From Syncephalis fuscata (taxonomy: Eukaryota; Zoopagomycota; Zoopagomycetes; Zoopagales; Piptocephalidaceae), in NCBI GenBank assembly GCA_025786725.1, contig JAHLTZ010000006.1, forward strand, positions 186,001 to 250,000: a stretch of 64,000 nt of DNA. The letters run 5' to 3'. Of this stretch, positions 51,765-64,000 are shown piece by piece (the first letter of the stretch is position 1; each line of letters starts with the position of its first letter). A program made the translations under genes and the position numbers. The notes under the pieces were generated by a model, which was given only the letters and a program-made list of their open reading frames with translations, did not search any database and was not told where the DNA came from.

Positions 51765-53107
51765 TTACTCTTCATCGTAGATTTCCTCCTCTTCGTAGTC
51801 GCCTTCTTCCTCGTCATCGACAGTGGCTTCCTGGTACTGCTGGTATTCAGAGACCAAATCGTTCATGTTGGATTCGGCTTCAGTGAATTCCATTTCGTCC
51901 ATACCTTCGCTGGTGTACCAATGAAGGAAAGCCTTACGACGGAACATAGCGGCGAATTGGTCGTTGACACGCTTGAACATCTCTTGGATAGCGGTAGAGT
52001 TACCAATAAAGGTCGATGACATCTTCAATCCCTTTGGTGGAATGTCACATACGGCAGTCTTGACGTTGTTGGGGATCCATTCAACGAAGTGTGAGCTATT
52101 TTTGTTCTGGATGTTAAGCATTTGCTCGTCGACTTCCTTCATAGAGATGCGACCACGGAAAATGGTGGCAACAGCAAGGTAGCGGCCGTGACGTGGATCA
52201 GAGGCAGCCATCATGTTGCTGGCGTCAAACATCTGCTGGGTCAAGTCGGGGACAGTTAGAGAGCGATATTGCTGCGAGCCACGTGAAGTCAATGGAGCAA
52301 AGCCGACCATGAAGAAGTGAAGACGTGGGAAAGGCACCAAGTTGACGGCTGTCTTGCGCAAGTCAGAGTTGAGCTGACCAGGGAAACGCAAGCAAGTAGT
52401 AATACCCGACATGACCATGGAGACAAGATGGTTCAAATCGCCATAACCTGGGCTGGTAAGCTTCAATGTCTTGAAGCAAATGTCATACAAGGCTTCGTTG
52501 TCGATACAGAAGGTCATATCAGAGTTTTCAACCAACTGATGGACGGACAAAGTGGCGTTGTATGGTTCAACCACAGTATCGGATACCTTTGGCGACGGGA
52601 GGACGGAGAAGGTGCACATCATACGATCTGGATATTCTTCACGAATCTTGGAAATAAGCAAAGTACCCATACCGGAACCGGTACCGCCACCAAGCGAGTG
52701 CGTAAACTGGAAGCCTTGCAAGCTGTCACAGCCTTCAGTTTCTTTACGACAACGTCAAGAACGCTATCAACTAACTCGGCACCTTCAGTGTAATGGCCCT
52801 TGGCCCAGTTGTTACCGGCGCCGGACTGGGCGTGAATAAAGTTGTCTGGACGGAACAGGCTGCCGAATGGACCTGAACGGATAGTATCCATGGTTCCGGG
52901 TTCTAGATCGACCAATACAGCGCGTGGCACATATCGGCCACCACCGGCTTCATTGTAGTAAACATTAATGCGTTCGAGTTGTTGGGCATTCTCGCCGTAG
53001 TAAGCGCCCTTCTCGTCGATCTTGTGTTCATCGGAGAGAACTTCCCAGAATTTGGCACCAATCTGGTTACCACATTGACCGGCTTGGAGATGAACAATTT
53101 CACGCAT
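51765..53107 (-). CDS. Beta-tubulin with Cys165 and Met198; one-base frame break
   Basis: Intronless, about 446 residues. It begins MREIVHL (autoregulatory tetrapeptide MREI), has [10 protein letters not shown] and [10 protein letters not shown] (GTP binding), and ends in an acidic tail ([16 protein letters not shown]). Alpha/beta-tubulin dimers build microtubules. A single C is missing at about 52748, where the frame shifts between residues 120 and 121; both sides are otherwise perfect, so this is almost surely a sequence error. Counting with that base restored, residue 165 is Cys and residue 198 is Met. Most fungi have Ala165 and Glu198. Both lie in the benzimidazole site, where changes give resistance in other fungi. 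Confidence 0.97.
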
Positions 53108-54471
53108 GATGACAAGCTAAACTAAAAGACAAGTAGTATGTGTGTATATAAGAAAGAGTAGCGGAAGATAAAAAGAGAGAGGAAAGCAAAGGAAAATGGA
53201 TGAGAAGCGCTAGATGTGTATGGACGGAGTCGTATGTGCATGTTATAGGTGAACGCGAGGAGACGCGTGCGGCTAGATACTACATTTGGCCACGCTCTGT
53301 CGTTCTCTCATTCTTTGTGAAACAATGACAGCCCAAGGCCTTCATTGGTCAACTGCACGTTCCATGCTGCCCATCTGTGTACATATGGGCGGCGTTTGCT
53401 TGGATATCGAGTGCTATTCTAGCGGTGTTATTTCAATCAGCCAATGGCACTAGATTGCATTTCCGGTCGATTTGGAGATCACAACAAACGAGTTATATGC
53501 ATTAATATGGATGCTATTGCCGTTAATGTTATTATTGCAGATGGCTTAGTATGGTATAGGCAGTTAATTAATGACTTATTAAAGACCTTAATGGCGTTTA
53601 GTAGCACAAATCCTATAGATTGAGTGGTAGTTGCTTTGGTGAGCTATTTGATGCACCATTTGTAAAATAGGTAGTATAAAGAAATGCCGCACAAATAGCA
53701 TGTGCACAATGTAGCGAATGTTATGCGTAACACTATAAACATTTTATTATTATTAAATACAATATAATAGAATATAGCGATAGATAATGTATCGATATAC
53801 ATATATATAATTTGTATATTTGTAGGTATATGTTCCTATACCAATATAATAGCGTGCAGTACCAAATTGATTAGTTTCTTTGCTATAGTTAAACACATTT
53901 GTTTATTGGCTAGTAGCGATACATTGATAGTAAACGTGTATATATTTTATTATATATGTATTTAGACAGACAGCAAAGGTATAAACCTCATTTATGAAAT
54001 TCAAATTACTTAATTGATTTGTGTAGCACTAAGCTGTAATTAATAACTGGTTCGTGTACTTAATTCAGTGCCTGATTAATTTAGTAAATATGATACAGCT
54101 GATATTGTTATTATACGATAAATAATGTTTATTTCTTTTATATAAACACTAGTTATTACTTGTGTGTTATTTATTGGTGATGATTGCTTAATTAGTTGTG
54201 TAAAATAACAATGATTTAAAATTGCACTCGATCTATATAATAATATAAATAACATTTTATATCATTTTTTTAAATTAATATTAGCACATAATCTTTAATT
54301 TTAATAGTTGTGTAATTTGTTAATTAAGCTGCCGTTTTTAATATTTATTTAATATTCAGACTACTATTATTACACATAGCCTATAGTTGATTTCAAAAAT
54401 AAGTAATTTATAATTGTATAAATTTAATTTTTGGTACCTATACTCAAAAAAACACAACATTTTATCCGAAA
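53108..54471. other. Intergenic desert, nothing recognised
   Basis: About 1.4 kb. The part next to 53107 holds the beta-tubulin promoter, with TGTATATAAG near 53142 as a possible TATA. From 53500 on it is A/T-rich without exons or repeats that I can identify. Confidence 0.45.
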
Positions 54472-54544
54472 GCGACATTAGCTCAGTTGGGAGAGCGTTA
54501 GACTGAAGATCTAAATGTCCCCCGTTCGATCCGGGGATGTCGCA
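54472..54544 (+). tRNA. tRNA-Phe (GAA)
   Basis: A 73-nt cloverleaf without an intron. The acceptor stem GCGACAT pairs perfectly with ATGTCGC; the D arm has GCTCAGTTGGGAGAGC (A box). Anticodon stem TTAGA/TCTAA encloses CTGAAGA, anticodon GAA, and the T arm CCCCGTTCGATCCGGGG is the B box. Discriminator is A. A TTTTT run at 54550-54554 fits Pol III termination. Confidence 0.97.
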
Positions 54545-54635
54545 ATTCCTTTTTGCTCCTTTTGAATATTGCGTGACTGTCTTTTTGCTAAAAAGTTGCA
54601 GATTAAAAGTGCCACATCTGAGTTTATTTACTTTT

Positions 54636-55350
54636 ACGCTGTCGGACTTTGAATTTCTGCTTGATTAATTTACACACCACACACCACTCCATCCAGCACT
54701 AAGTATTTACCATATGACTAGTCATATGAATTCACACCTGAGCTAACCCATGATTCTATGACGATCAACATCGTCAATATCATTGTCGACGTCATATTAT
54801 CATTATTACTATTATTATTATTATTACACGGTTATACTAATTATTTTAGTATATAAACCAACACATTTTATTAACAAATAAACAATATCTTACATCCAAT
54901 TGTTAACTGTCTTATCTATCACACACATTTTATTGATCAAGTACTAAGATAGTCAGAAAGTAGCGACTTTGACGACAATTTTTACCTAACAGCAATGTGG
55001 ATACTGTCGTCAAAGTCGCTATTATTTGGATAGCGCAATGTTTCTTTTAAATAATAAAGACTTAAAGGTAGATAAGACAAATGACAATTGGATATAAGAT
55101 ATTGTTTATTTTTTAATAAAATGTGGTGGTTTATATACTAAATAGGTACTTAGTATAACCGTGCAATAATAATAGTAATAATAATAATATAACGTCGACA
55201 ATAATATTGACGATATTGATCGTCATAGGATCATGTGTTATTTCAGGTGCTAATTCATATGGCTAGTCATATGGTACATATTGCCAAATGGAAGTGATTT
55301 GTGGTGTGTAAGTTAGTCAGGTAAAAATCTAAAGTCCGGCAGATACTACG
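54636..55350. mobile_element. Fold-back (hairpin) element downstream of tRNA-Phe
   Basis: A roughly 710-bp imperfect palindrome. Left-arm words GTCGGACTTTGAATTT, TTACACACCACA, CATATGACTAGTCATATGAA, CACGGTTATACTAA and TAGCGACTTTGACGACA recur as reverse complements in the right arm in mirrored order, with the centre near 54990. Arms differ by perhaps 15-20%, so it is old. It is non-coding. It starts within 100 bp of the tRNA gene, a common insertion neighbourhood for elements, though target-site duplications are not visible. Confidence 0.8.
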
Positions 55351-55925
55351 GCTATTAATTATTTATGTTAATAAACTATGATTATATTACTACATGGTCA
55401 AGTAGCAATATAATCAATTAATTAATTCTTTTTATTATTGTTTTACATATTCATTTATATACATTGTTACAGCTTTGACTAAATAAAGTATAGCTTAGAT
55501 GAACCAGTAACACTTTATTATGGCGTTACCCTATAGAGGTAGTTTCTGAGGCTTGTTAGTAATTAATGCTGATATTTGATATATGAATTATTCTTGTAAT
55601 TGTTCACATGTAATATACTTTTAATTATATGTTAATTTTTAAATATTCTATTATAATAGTATAAACATGATATCGGGATATTAACAATACGGTCATTGTA
55701 AAAATAATATTTTTATTTCTAATAGTTATTATTGCAACAAAATACTTTATTTAAAATATCTTAAAATGTTAATAAAACATTATTTTACAAATTTAAACGT
55801 AAAGTCATTGGTTCAATAATATGATATTATATAGAAATATTAAAAAAGTGACCTTAGTGTAATTATGCAATAAAGATGATATAATTCAATTTAAAACTAA
55901 TAGCAATTATTCAACAAATAAATGT

Positions 55926-57408
55926 TATTAAAATTGTTGCAATAACTTTGCGTGTAACGAAGCAAATTGCATGATATTTTGCACAAGTATACCTATGACA
56001 TATAGGTAGCTATTGCCAAAGTGTACCGTATTTGTATAAAGGAATGGTGTAATAGTTATACTAACATGCTAATAAATGTACAAAAATAGCAGTTTTTTAC
56101 GGATTATAAATCGTATGACTAAAAGATAGCAAAATGATTGCTAGATTCGAGTTCTCCGTGCTTAGTTATACAGATTGGTATGATTTATAGAACAACGATT
56201 TTTTAAAAATAATTAGTCAAAAATGCAATTTACGTATTTTTAATTTACTTAATAAATCATTGATATTACTAAGTATAACTTAACACATAATAAAGTAAAT
56301 TGCATGATATTTTGCACAAGTATACCTATGACATATAGGTAGCTATTGCCAAAGTGTACCGTATTTGTACAAAGGAGTGGTGTAATAGTTATACTAACAT
56401 GCTAATAAATGTACAAAAATAGCAGTTTTTTACGGATTATAAATCGTATGACTAAAAGATAGCAAAATGATTGCCAGATTCGAGTTCTCCGTGCTTAGTT
56501 ATACAGATTGGTATGATTTATAGAACAACGATTTTTTAAAAATAATTAGTCAAAAATGCAATTTACGTATTTTTAATTTACTTAATAAATCATTGATATT
56601 ACTAAGTATAACTTAACACATAATAAAGTAAATTGCATGATATTTTGCACAAGTATACCTATGACATATAGGTAGCTATTGCCAAAGTGTACCGTATTTG
56701 TACAAAGGAATGATGTAATAGTTGTACTAACATGCTAATAAATGTACAAAAATAGCAGTTTTTTACGGATTATAAATCGTATGACTAAAAGATAGCAAAA
56801 TGATTGCCAGATTCGAGTTCTCCGTGCTTAGTTATACAGATTGGTATGATTTATAGGGCAACGATTTTGCAAAAAATGTTAGTTAAAAATGTAATTCACG
56901 TATAAATTTGTTAACGAAAATGATTAACCATAATTTTACAATCTAATATTAAAAATTAAATTTGGATCAATTAAATTCAAAGCGCTTTACAATAATATAA
57001 CAATTATAATAGCAAGTTATTATGCAGAAATACCGATGTACAGTGGCAATTTATCTCATATGCATAACATATAACATAAAGTTTTATGAATTAATAACAC
57101 ATAAATCGCATTTTTGACTAATTATTTTTAAAAAATCGTTGTTCTATAAATCATACCAATCTGTATAACTAAGCACGGAGAACTCGAATCTGGCAATCAT
57201 TTTGCTATCTTTTAGTCATACGATTTATAATCCGTAAAAAACTGCTATTTTTGTACATTTATTAGCATGTTAGTATAACTATTACACCACTCCTTTGTAC
57301 AAATACGGTACACTTTGGCAATAGCTACCTATATGTCATAGGTATACTTGTGCAAAATATCATGCAATTTGCTTCGTTACACGCAAAGTTATTGCAACAA
57401 TTTTGATT
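55926..57408. repeat. Foldback element with internal 333-bp tandem repeats
   Basis: Three tandem units start at 55964, 56297 and 56630; the period is exactly 333 bp and the third is incomplete (to about 56870). Each contains GCACAAGTATACCTATGACA, AGCAGTTTTTTACGGATTAT and GATTCGAGTTCTCCGTGC. A single inverted copy runs 57111-57408, including the outer flank word TTGCGTGTAACGAAGC shared with 55948-55963. Units are about 98% alike, so amplification was recent. It is non-coding. Confidence 0.9.
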
Positions 57409-59496
57409 ATTTTTACACTTTATTTTACACTACAGTGATGTGTGTCATGCTTGCGCATGTTTTACATAGTATTATATACCTATTTAAATAATAATAACGG
57501 TAAAATGCTATCTAATGCACATCATTGAAATACTTGGTATAGCTAAAATTTTCATATTATGATTATTAGACACTCATTAATTAAATAGCTAGTTACATAG
57601 TCACTATAATTATATATGAACAAGTACCGACACAATTGACCAATCCCTTCTTTCCTTTATATTCTAACAAATATTAGGTTTATTTCTATTCATTTTTTAT
57701 TTTTCTTTACTATTTAAAATTTAAAGAATAGCATGTCATTGTACTCGAATAGCGGAATAACCAATATATATATATACTACTTATTTGATAAAACAAATCC
57801 ATGAGTAGCCACCCAGTATTAAATGTTCTATTTTATTAATTACATGTCCTAATGTAACTTTCATATTATTATTAATGCTATTGCGCCTATACTCAGCAAT
57901 TTATTTTATCTCCTGAGGCGCCGCAACATTACGTATAACGGATAAGTCAATACAGTTTACTTTATTATGTATCCTGCACATAAATTATTGTTTGATCGCG
58001 TATAGTATAAGTATATAGATTTGGCAACCCTCATTTCTTTTTATTAATATCATTTCACGCAAATGTATTACTACGACTTAATTGGGGCTAAAGTGGCTAA
58101 TAGTGATATAGTTACATAAATGATAAGATATAGAAAACAAAGCAATATTTTATAATAATTTTTGGCATTAAATATACAATTTAATATAGTTTATTAGCCA
58201 TTTATTATGATCTGTGGTTGAAATCACCATTTTAATCATATTTAATCTATTGAACATGCTGAGGGATGGTGAATGACATTAAATATCAAATCATAATGCT
58301 TTGAATATTTTACAACAACAATAGTATTGATTAGCATTTATCTATTTATTATATTCTATTGCAAGTAACATGAAATATTATTTAATATCTATTTAATATT
58401 AAAATAGTACAAGCTGGCTCATCTTTACTTGATTTTAAAATAATTGACATAGCATTGCTTCAAAAAATCACTTGACGGTTTATTGTTACTACTAGATTAC
58501 TAAATAGTACACTATATTGTTATTTTAGTACATAACTGATGTTAACTATTTATCTTACTTTATATTAATTACTCTTTTGCTCAATATTACTTTTAGTGTA
58601 TATATTACATTGTAACAATGCAATACTAAATATTCTTGTTTTTTGCTTGTGATGTTATCGTAACATCAAATCTGCAGCCATATTAGGATGCTTGATTGTG
58701 TTCGTGAAACTAACGTGTCATTTTAATAGCCAATCAGTCTGCATTTGGTAGTCATTAGAACAAACGATTACAACACTAGCAAGTATTGACGCTACTAGTA
58801 ATGACTGAATGTATTTGTATTAACCTGCCAGTTTTATAATATATGCTGTACAAATTATTGCCGCTTTGTAATTTAGTATATGGTCTTAAATTCTTTGCAC
58901 GCGCTAATAAAGCAATTTTCTTCAATTTTACTCTAAACTAAACTGCTTAATTTTTTTGAATCGTTTAAATCAATACTCATTACTAAGCTGATCTTTATAT
59001 TTAATATGACTATCGACACTCAAGCTGAAATTAAACTATTTTTCTTACGTAAAGAAAGAGTATGCAAACATTTGCGAAAGATGGGAAGTGTTTAATTTAC
59101 ACTTAATGAAGAATCCTGACGGGCTATAAAGGTAAGTAAATATTAATTATTATTAAACCTATGTTTTAAAAATAATAACTTATCATTATAAACCAAAAAT
59201 TATTGGGCAGCAATAATACTCTTTGCAAAATAGTCAAAACAAAACTAATACAAATAGATTTTAATATAATTTATGTTTTGTTAATGTTAATAGTTGATCA
59301 TTCAGATATTTCCGCAGTCGAAGCAATATTGATTGAATCCAAATTAATCAAGTTGATCTGGCCCAAGTCACTACAGGGACCATTAATCCTACGTAGATAT
59401 TCTTGTTCTGTTATTAGCTATTGTCGCCATTCTCATCCCGTCGCTTCTTGTCGTGCCTGTCGGCTTCATACTCTCCATTCCTCTTGTTTATTTAAC
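57409..59496. other. Repeat-poor intergenic region
   Basis: About 2.1 kb of AT-rich DNA upstream of AP-1 gamma. A degraded end of the palindromic element family is seen at about 58228-58300. The open frame 59203-59532 covers the real first exon of AP-1 gamma in part, but I regard its upstream portion as non-coding. Confidence 0.45.
58228..58300. mobile_element. Degraded terminus of palindromic element
   Basis: ATTTAATCTATTGAACATG followed by a GGGATGGTGAATGACATTAA word and ATCAAATCA matches the left end of copies A and B, diverged and alone. Confidence 0.5.
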
Positions 59497-62400
59497 ATGG
59501 TTTATTATCGATTAAAAGGTACAAGTTTTTAATGCAGAACTCGCGCTAACCTGTCTCATTAGACCTCATCAAAGCGGTGCGGTCTTGTAAAACAGCCGCA
59601 GATGAACGCGCCATCATACAGAAGGAATCGGCCGCGATCCGAACCTCGTTTCGCGAAGAGAGCTCCGATATGCGCTATATTAACATATCCAAGCTACTTT
59701 ACATACACATGCTAGGCTATCCGTCCTACTTTGGCCAAATCGAATGCTTAAAGCTAGTGGCCTCGCCTCGGTTTACCGACAAGCGCCTAGGCTACTTGGG
59801 CATCATGCTGCTACTGGACGAGAAGCAGGAGACACTCACGCTTGTTACTAACTCTTTGCAAAAGTAATGGCTTTTTATTATAGTATTTAATGTATACGTT
59901 ACTAACGATAATACAGTGACATGCATCACTCTAGTATGTATATTACTGGGTTGGCATTATGTACCATGGGCAATATTGCTTCATCAGAAATGGCGCGTGA
60001 TTTGTGTGATGAAGTAGAACGTCTTTTATCTAGTTCTAATGCATATGTCCGCAAAAGGTAATATTACACAATGGAGTTGTTTAGCAATAGCTGTATATTA
60101 ACACTGTATCAATCAACCAATTAGGCGGGACTATGTGCTTTACGTGTTATCCACAAGGTACCAGAGTTGTTAGATCACTTTTTAGAGCGTGTTGAGGTTC
60201 TGCTGGATGATAAGAACCATGGCGTATTGTTGACGGCCGTAACACTTATTGCAGAACTGTGCAAACAAAGCGAAGATGCTTTATCGCAATTTAGACGAGT
60301 AAGTAGCATGGATTTGGTTGTAATAATACGCAGGTAATATTATTATTCTAATTAACCATGTAACATATATAGATGGTACCAACAGTTATACGTCGACTAA
60401 AATCACTAATATCAGCCGGATTCTCACCTGAGCACGACGTCAACGGCATCAGTGATCCATTTGTTCAAGTCAATTATTGGGATTGCTGCGCATACTCGGT
60501 CATGGCGATACCGAAGCAAGCGAATTGATGAACGATGTATTGGCTCAGGTAGGCCAAAAGTTTTATTTGCCAATGAGTTTATTCGTTAATCTAATATTAA
60601 TTGATTTAGGTGGCCACCAATACTGATGGAGCCAAGAATGTTGGTAATGCTATTCTCTACGAAACTGTGCTGACCATTATGGCCATTGAGTCCGACCAAG
60701 CATTACGAGTGCTGGCCGTGAATATTCTGGGACGATTCCTTTCAAACAAAGATAATAATATTCGGTAATAACTATAATATACTGGTGCTTATAAATTGAT
60801 ATTAATACAAGCATTATTGTTACAATAGTTATGTAGCATTGAATACACTGTTGAAAACTATGGCTATTGATCATACAGCAGTACAACGTCATCGCAACAC
60901 AGTGCTAGAGTGCTTACACGATGCGGACATTTCTATTCGTCGTCGTGCTTTGGAGCTTTCATTTGCGTTAATCAATGAACAAAATGTGCGTGTTATGACG
61001 CGGGAGCTATTAGCATTCCTAGAAACAGCCGATGAAGAATTCAAGCCGAGTATGACAACGCGAATCTGTCAAGCAGCTCGTGAATATGCACCCAATCCTC
61101 GCTGGCATATTGATACCGTATTGCGTGTGTTGAAACTAGTAAGTATATGGACAGTCTAGCCGCTGAATAGCCAGCTTATTTATGTAATTAGGCGGGTAAT
61201 TCAGTAAAAGAAGAAATTCTAGCCAGATTCCTACGTCTGGTGAGCCAGACCAACGAGCTACACGGATATACTGCTCGTAAGCTATTTGTAGCTTTACAAG
61301 AAGACATCTCACAGGTAAATAGGCTTTATTAAGTACAAGCAAATCAATTGATTGGTATCATTGTAGGAAGCATTGGTATTGGCCAGTTTATGGACTATGG
61401 GAGAATATGGTGATATTCTTATTCAAGGTGGTAGCAGTTACGATGAAGAGAAGCTACAACAAGATGTAAGCTAATAGCTAATGTGGCAAATACTGTGTTA
61501 ATCAGATGATCACAAAAATATTAGATCTCTGAAAAGGATGTAGCTGACATGTTGGATACCATTGTCACTGGACCATATGCCACTACTACAGTGCGTGAAT
61601 ACGCCTTGACAGCGGCAGTTAAACTAACAGGAAGGTTTCAATCAACCAATGTACTAAAGCGATTGCAACAACTCGTTGAACGATATAAGACATCGTTGGA
61701 TATGGAAATACAGCAGAGAGCCGTAGAGTATGCCGCCCTCATTGGACTGGGTGACATTCGATCGGCTGTGCTTGAACGTATGCCAGTTCCGGAGTTTAAA
61801 GAAGAGAAAGCAACACCACTTATACCGCGTCCACCAGCATCTGGATCGGCAAACAAGAAAGCCACAACTGCTACTGACGATGTAAGTATTTATTAGCTAT
61901 TGATTTGATTTATTTAAACTAATTGTAATATATGCACTAAAGCTATTAGACTTTATGAAAGATGATGTGGCCAGTACATCTAGTATGGGCAATAGTGGTG
62001 CACAACAGACCACCTCTGGATCTAATGTGGCCACTATGAGCTTAATCACCGATATATTTGGCACCACAGATTCATCCAGCACCAGTGTAGCTTCACCACC
62101 TGCAACCTCATTGCTAGATCAACTTGGCGAATCACGTCAATCGATCCCAGCAACTTTGTCAAACGCCACCGGTTTAGGCATCGACTTAAGCACGGCACCT
62201 ACAACGTATACGGCCATCGACAAAGATGGATTCCAAGTGATATTAACACCAAGTAAAGATGGTCAAAATCCCAATGTGCTTAATGTACAAGTTAGCTTTG
62301 TGAATGCCGGTGTGGGCGCTACCGTCGATCAACTATTATTACAGGTGGCCGTACCAAAGGTATGTTAATATAACAGTGGCAATAACAACAAAGCAATTAA

Positions 62401-62681
62401 TAAAATGACTATAACATAGACACAAAAAATTCAATTTTTACCCGTGTCAAGTAACACGGTAAATCCCGGTCAAACAGCGCAACAAATGATTCGTATCGCT
62501 AATCCTAGCAAGGTAAACTAGATAGTCATATTGATTGCTTGATTGATTGAGCGTATACTAATTCAAATGTAATTAGACGGTGATTAAACTACGTCTTAAA
62601 TTGTCGTATAGGAACGTGTCAACGCAAAGCACTGTTGATGTACTAAGCGAATTTAGTGGATTTCCATCTGATATGCGTTAA
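59497..62681 (+). CDS. APL4: AP-1 clathrin adaptor gamma subunit
   Basis: Thirteen exons: 59497-59518, 59563-59863, 59917-60057, 60125-60298, 60373-60548, 60610-60764, 60829-61138, 61192-61314, 61367-61465, 61525-61881, 61943-62359, 62420-62512, 62577-62681; about 824 residues. It is the large trunk subunit of the AP-1 complex sorting cargo between trans-Golgi and endosomes. Exon 1 supplies only MVYYRLK; exon 2 continues with [19 protein letters not shown] and [20 protein letters not shown], the conserved gamma-adaptin start. The helical-repeat trunk runs to about residue 600, then a Pro/Ser/Thr hinge and a C-terminal ear (gamma-adaptin ear fold). The frame breaks twice, at the 60057/60125 junction (one G short) and near 60473 (one base short after GTCAA); with both counted, total length is a multiple of three. 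Confidence 0.95.
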
Positions 62682-62845
62682 TAAATATTATTTCTAATAA
62701 AATAAGCAGAAATATGAATAATAACAAGAGGGAAAGAGGGAAATAACGATCTAAACACCAGAAATTATTGCACACTATTTGTTAATAGCTATTAAATAAA
62801 ATTACGATGAATTATTTACTAGTTTATTATTACAATTCTATGCCA

Positions 62846-64000
62846 TTAATCAAAACTCATATCCATACCACTATGTTCATCACTACTATCCACATGATGA
62901 ATAATGTTATTATTGTCACTGTCATCATCTTCATCATCATCATCATTCATAACATCTTTATCGGCAGGTGTGTTAAATACATTTAAACTGGCAGTTGGTG
63001 ATCGCCATTCCACTATACTGATTTCTTCTTCTTCTTCTAACCATACATTATGTTTATGTATAGGTTGATCATCTAATAATGGTATATCTGCAAGACCTCC
63101 TGCTGTTTGTTCTTCTAGAGCCATGGTTAATAACTCGGTGGTCATTGGATTATCGGGTAATATGCCTAATGCCTAGTATGAATAAGTAACACGTTATTAA
63201 ATTGATTCTAGTTATTGCTATAATGCTTACTTGATGATAATACTCATGGCCTTTACAATATCGCCCATAGCGTGATGTACATAGCCTAAACCGGTGTATG
63301 CATCAGATCGACGTGGACAACGGATCTTTAATTCAAAAAAGCATTTTTTAGCTTTTTCATAATTGCTATTAAGGCTATTAGTTATAGCCGAGGCGCGTTA
63401 ATATTTATTACTCACCCTAATTTACGAAAAGCATGGCCTAGATTCGCCCATAGCGCATCTTCAACCGATGGGTCATATTCAATACGTTTAATCTCTTTAA
63501 GCGTTCGTTCAAAGTATTCAATTGCCATATCATATCTAAATATGCTTATTAACAAAACATTAATAGTGCTTTAAACGACTTACTGTCCTTGCTCATAGTG
63601 AAGCACACCCAATTCATTATTTAATAAAGCATCTCGAGGACAAAGTTCCGCTGCACTTTTCAAATATTCTTGGGCCACATTTAAACTCTTTTGATACAGT
63701 AATTGCATACCAATAAATAGAGTGGGCAAATGTGATCTATACACTTATAGTAACCACTTGTCTGTATTCAATCAGTAAAACTTACCCGGGGAATAGACGA
63801 TCTGTGTCAGAGTAGACACGAATGGCCTGTTCGTATTCGCCTTCTTCGGCGAATGTATGGGCAAATCCAATAAGTGCCGGTCCATAATTGTTATCCAATT
63901 TTGATGCTTTACTATACAATAGATTAATTTATATATTCATTGATTAAATATATTATTTAGATATTACCCAAAATAGCGTCGTGCTTCAGCTGTTTGTTTA
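62846..64000 (-). CDS. CDC16: APC/C subunit Cdc16/APC6, C-terminal part
   Basis: The stop is at 62846 and the gene continues beyond the right edge. Exons read leftward encode TPR repeats: YGPALIGFAHTFAEEGEYEQ, then FPGSHLPTLFIGMQ, then DALLNNELGVLHYEQGQ, then DALWANLGHAFRKLG and YTGLGYVHHAMGDIVKAM. The SHLP...GM and NELGV words are typical of Cdc16, a scaffold TPR subunit of the anaphase-promoting complex, the ubiquitin ligase that drives mitotic exit. The end is acidic (Asp/Glu/Asn-rich). A base is apparently missing near 63245: restoring one G after KAM would give Glu-Tyr-Tyr-His-Gln spliced to Ala-Leu-Gly-Ile, as in relatives. Confidence 0.88.

Noticed and set aside
52619-53107. A separate short tubulin gene overlapping the 318-codon frame
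   Set aside because: Both frames are halves of one beta-tubulin; the change of frame at about 52748 is explained by one missing base.
56140-56190. tRNA-like boxes in the 333-bp repeat (GATTCGAGTTC and TTGGTAT)
   Set aside because: The order and spacing of the boxes are wrong and no cloverleaf forms on either strand, so it is not called as a tRNA or SINE.
59203-59532. 109-codon frame overlapping the first AP-1 gamma exon
   Set aside because: Only the ATG at 59497, in the correct phase for splicing at 59519, gives the conserved gamma-adaptin start. The upstream part has no support.

Overview
The window is a nuclear segment of an AT-rich, intron-dense fungus. Introns are mostly 44-80 nt with GTAAGT-like donors and short TAG/CAG acceptors. 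Gene content is fungal: an ankyrin plus dilute-domain (DIL) protein, an ankyrin/dysferlin/FYVE/RING protein, mitochondrial DnaJ (Mdj1 type), LOG-family phosphoribohydrolase, enolase, polyubiquitin, beta-tubulin, haspin kinase, AP-1 gamma-adaptin and the APC/C subunit Cdc16/APC6. A half-size ABCA transporter, absent from most Dikarya, points to an early-diverging lineage (Zoopagomycota/Mucoromycota grade). The exact taxon cannot be fixed from sequence alone.

Layout. 1-18.2 kb is a large inverted duplication: two arms of at least 4.3 kb (1-4309 and 13883-18181), about 98-99% alike, each carrying an F-box gene plus about 2.9 kb of non-coding DNA. They flank a 9.6 kb spacer with a membrane-anchored amidohydrolase, Mdj1 and a LOG protein. 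18.8-21.4 kb is intergenic with a palindromic mobile element. 21.4-28.7 kb holds the ankyrin-DIL gene and a catalytically degenerate alpha/beta hydrolase. 29.86-31.69 kb holds the standout feature. 32-34.4 kb holds a minisatellite and a second copy of the palindromic element. 34.4-53.1 kb is a dense run of housekeeping genes. 53.1-59.5 kb is a repeat-rich desert with one tRNA-Phe. 59.5-64 kb holds AP-1 gamma and the 3' part of Cdc16.

The most unusual system is the minus-strand gene at 31692-29857. A signal-peptide exon is followed by 21 consecutive micro-exons, twenty of 3 nt and one of 6 nt. They are separated by about 70-nt mutually similar introns at a period near 81 bp, and a tiny terminal exon carries the stop. 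Joined in phase 1 they give a 54-residue secreted peptide with cysteine spacing C-X3-C-X8-C-X-C. Nearly every mature-peptide codon is split across two single-codon-sized exons, and any micro-exon could be skipped without losing frame.

A caution for users: at least ten places in conserved genes (beta-tubulin, AP-1 gamma, ABCA, haspin, Cdc16, amidohydrolase, one F-box copy) lose the frame by what looks like one missing base, usually one of a GG/CC pair. This looks like residual assembly error rather than biology, and it breaks naive ORF calls of these genes.
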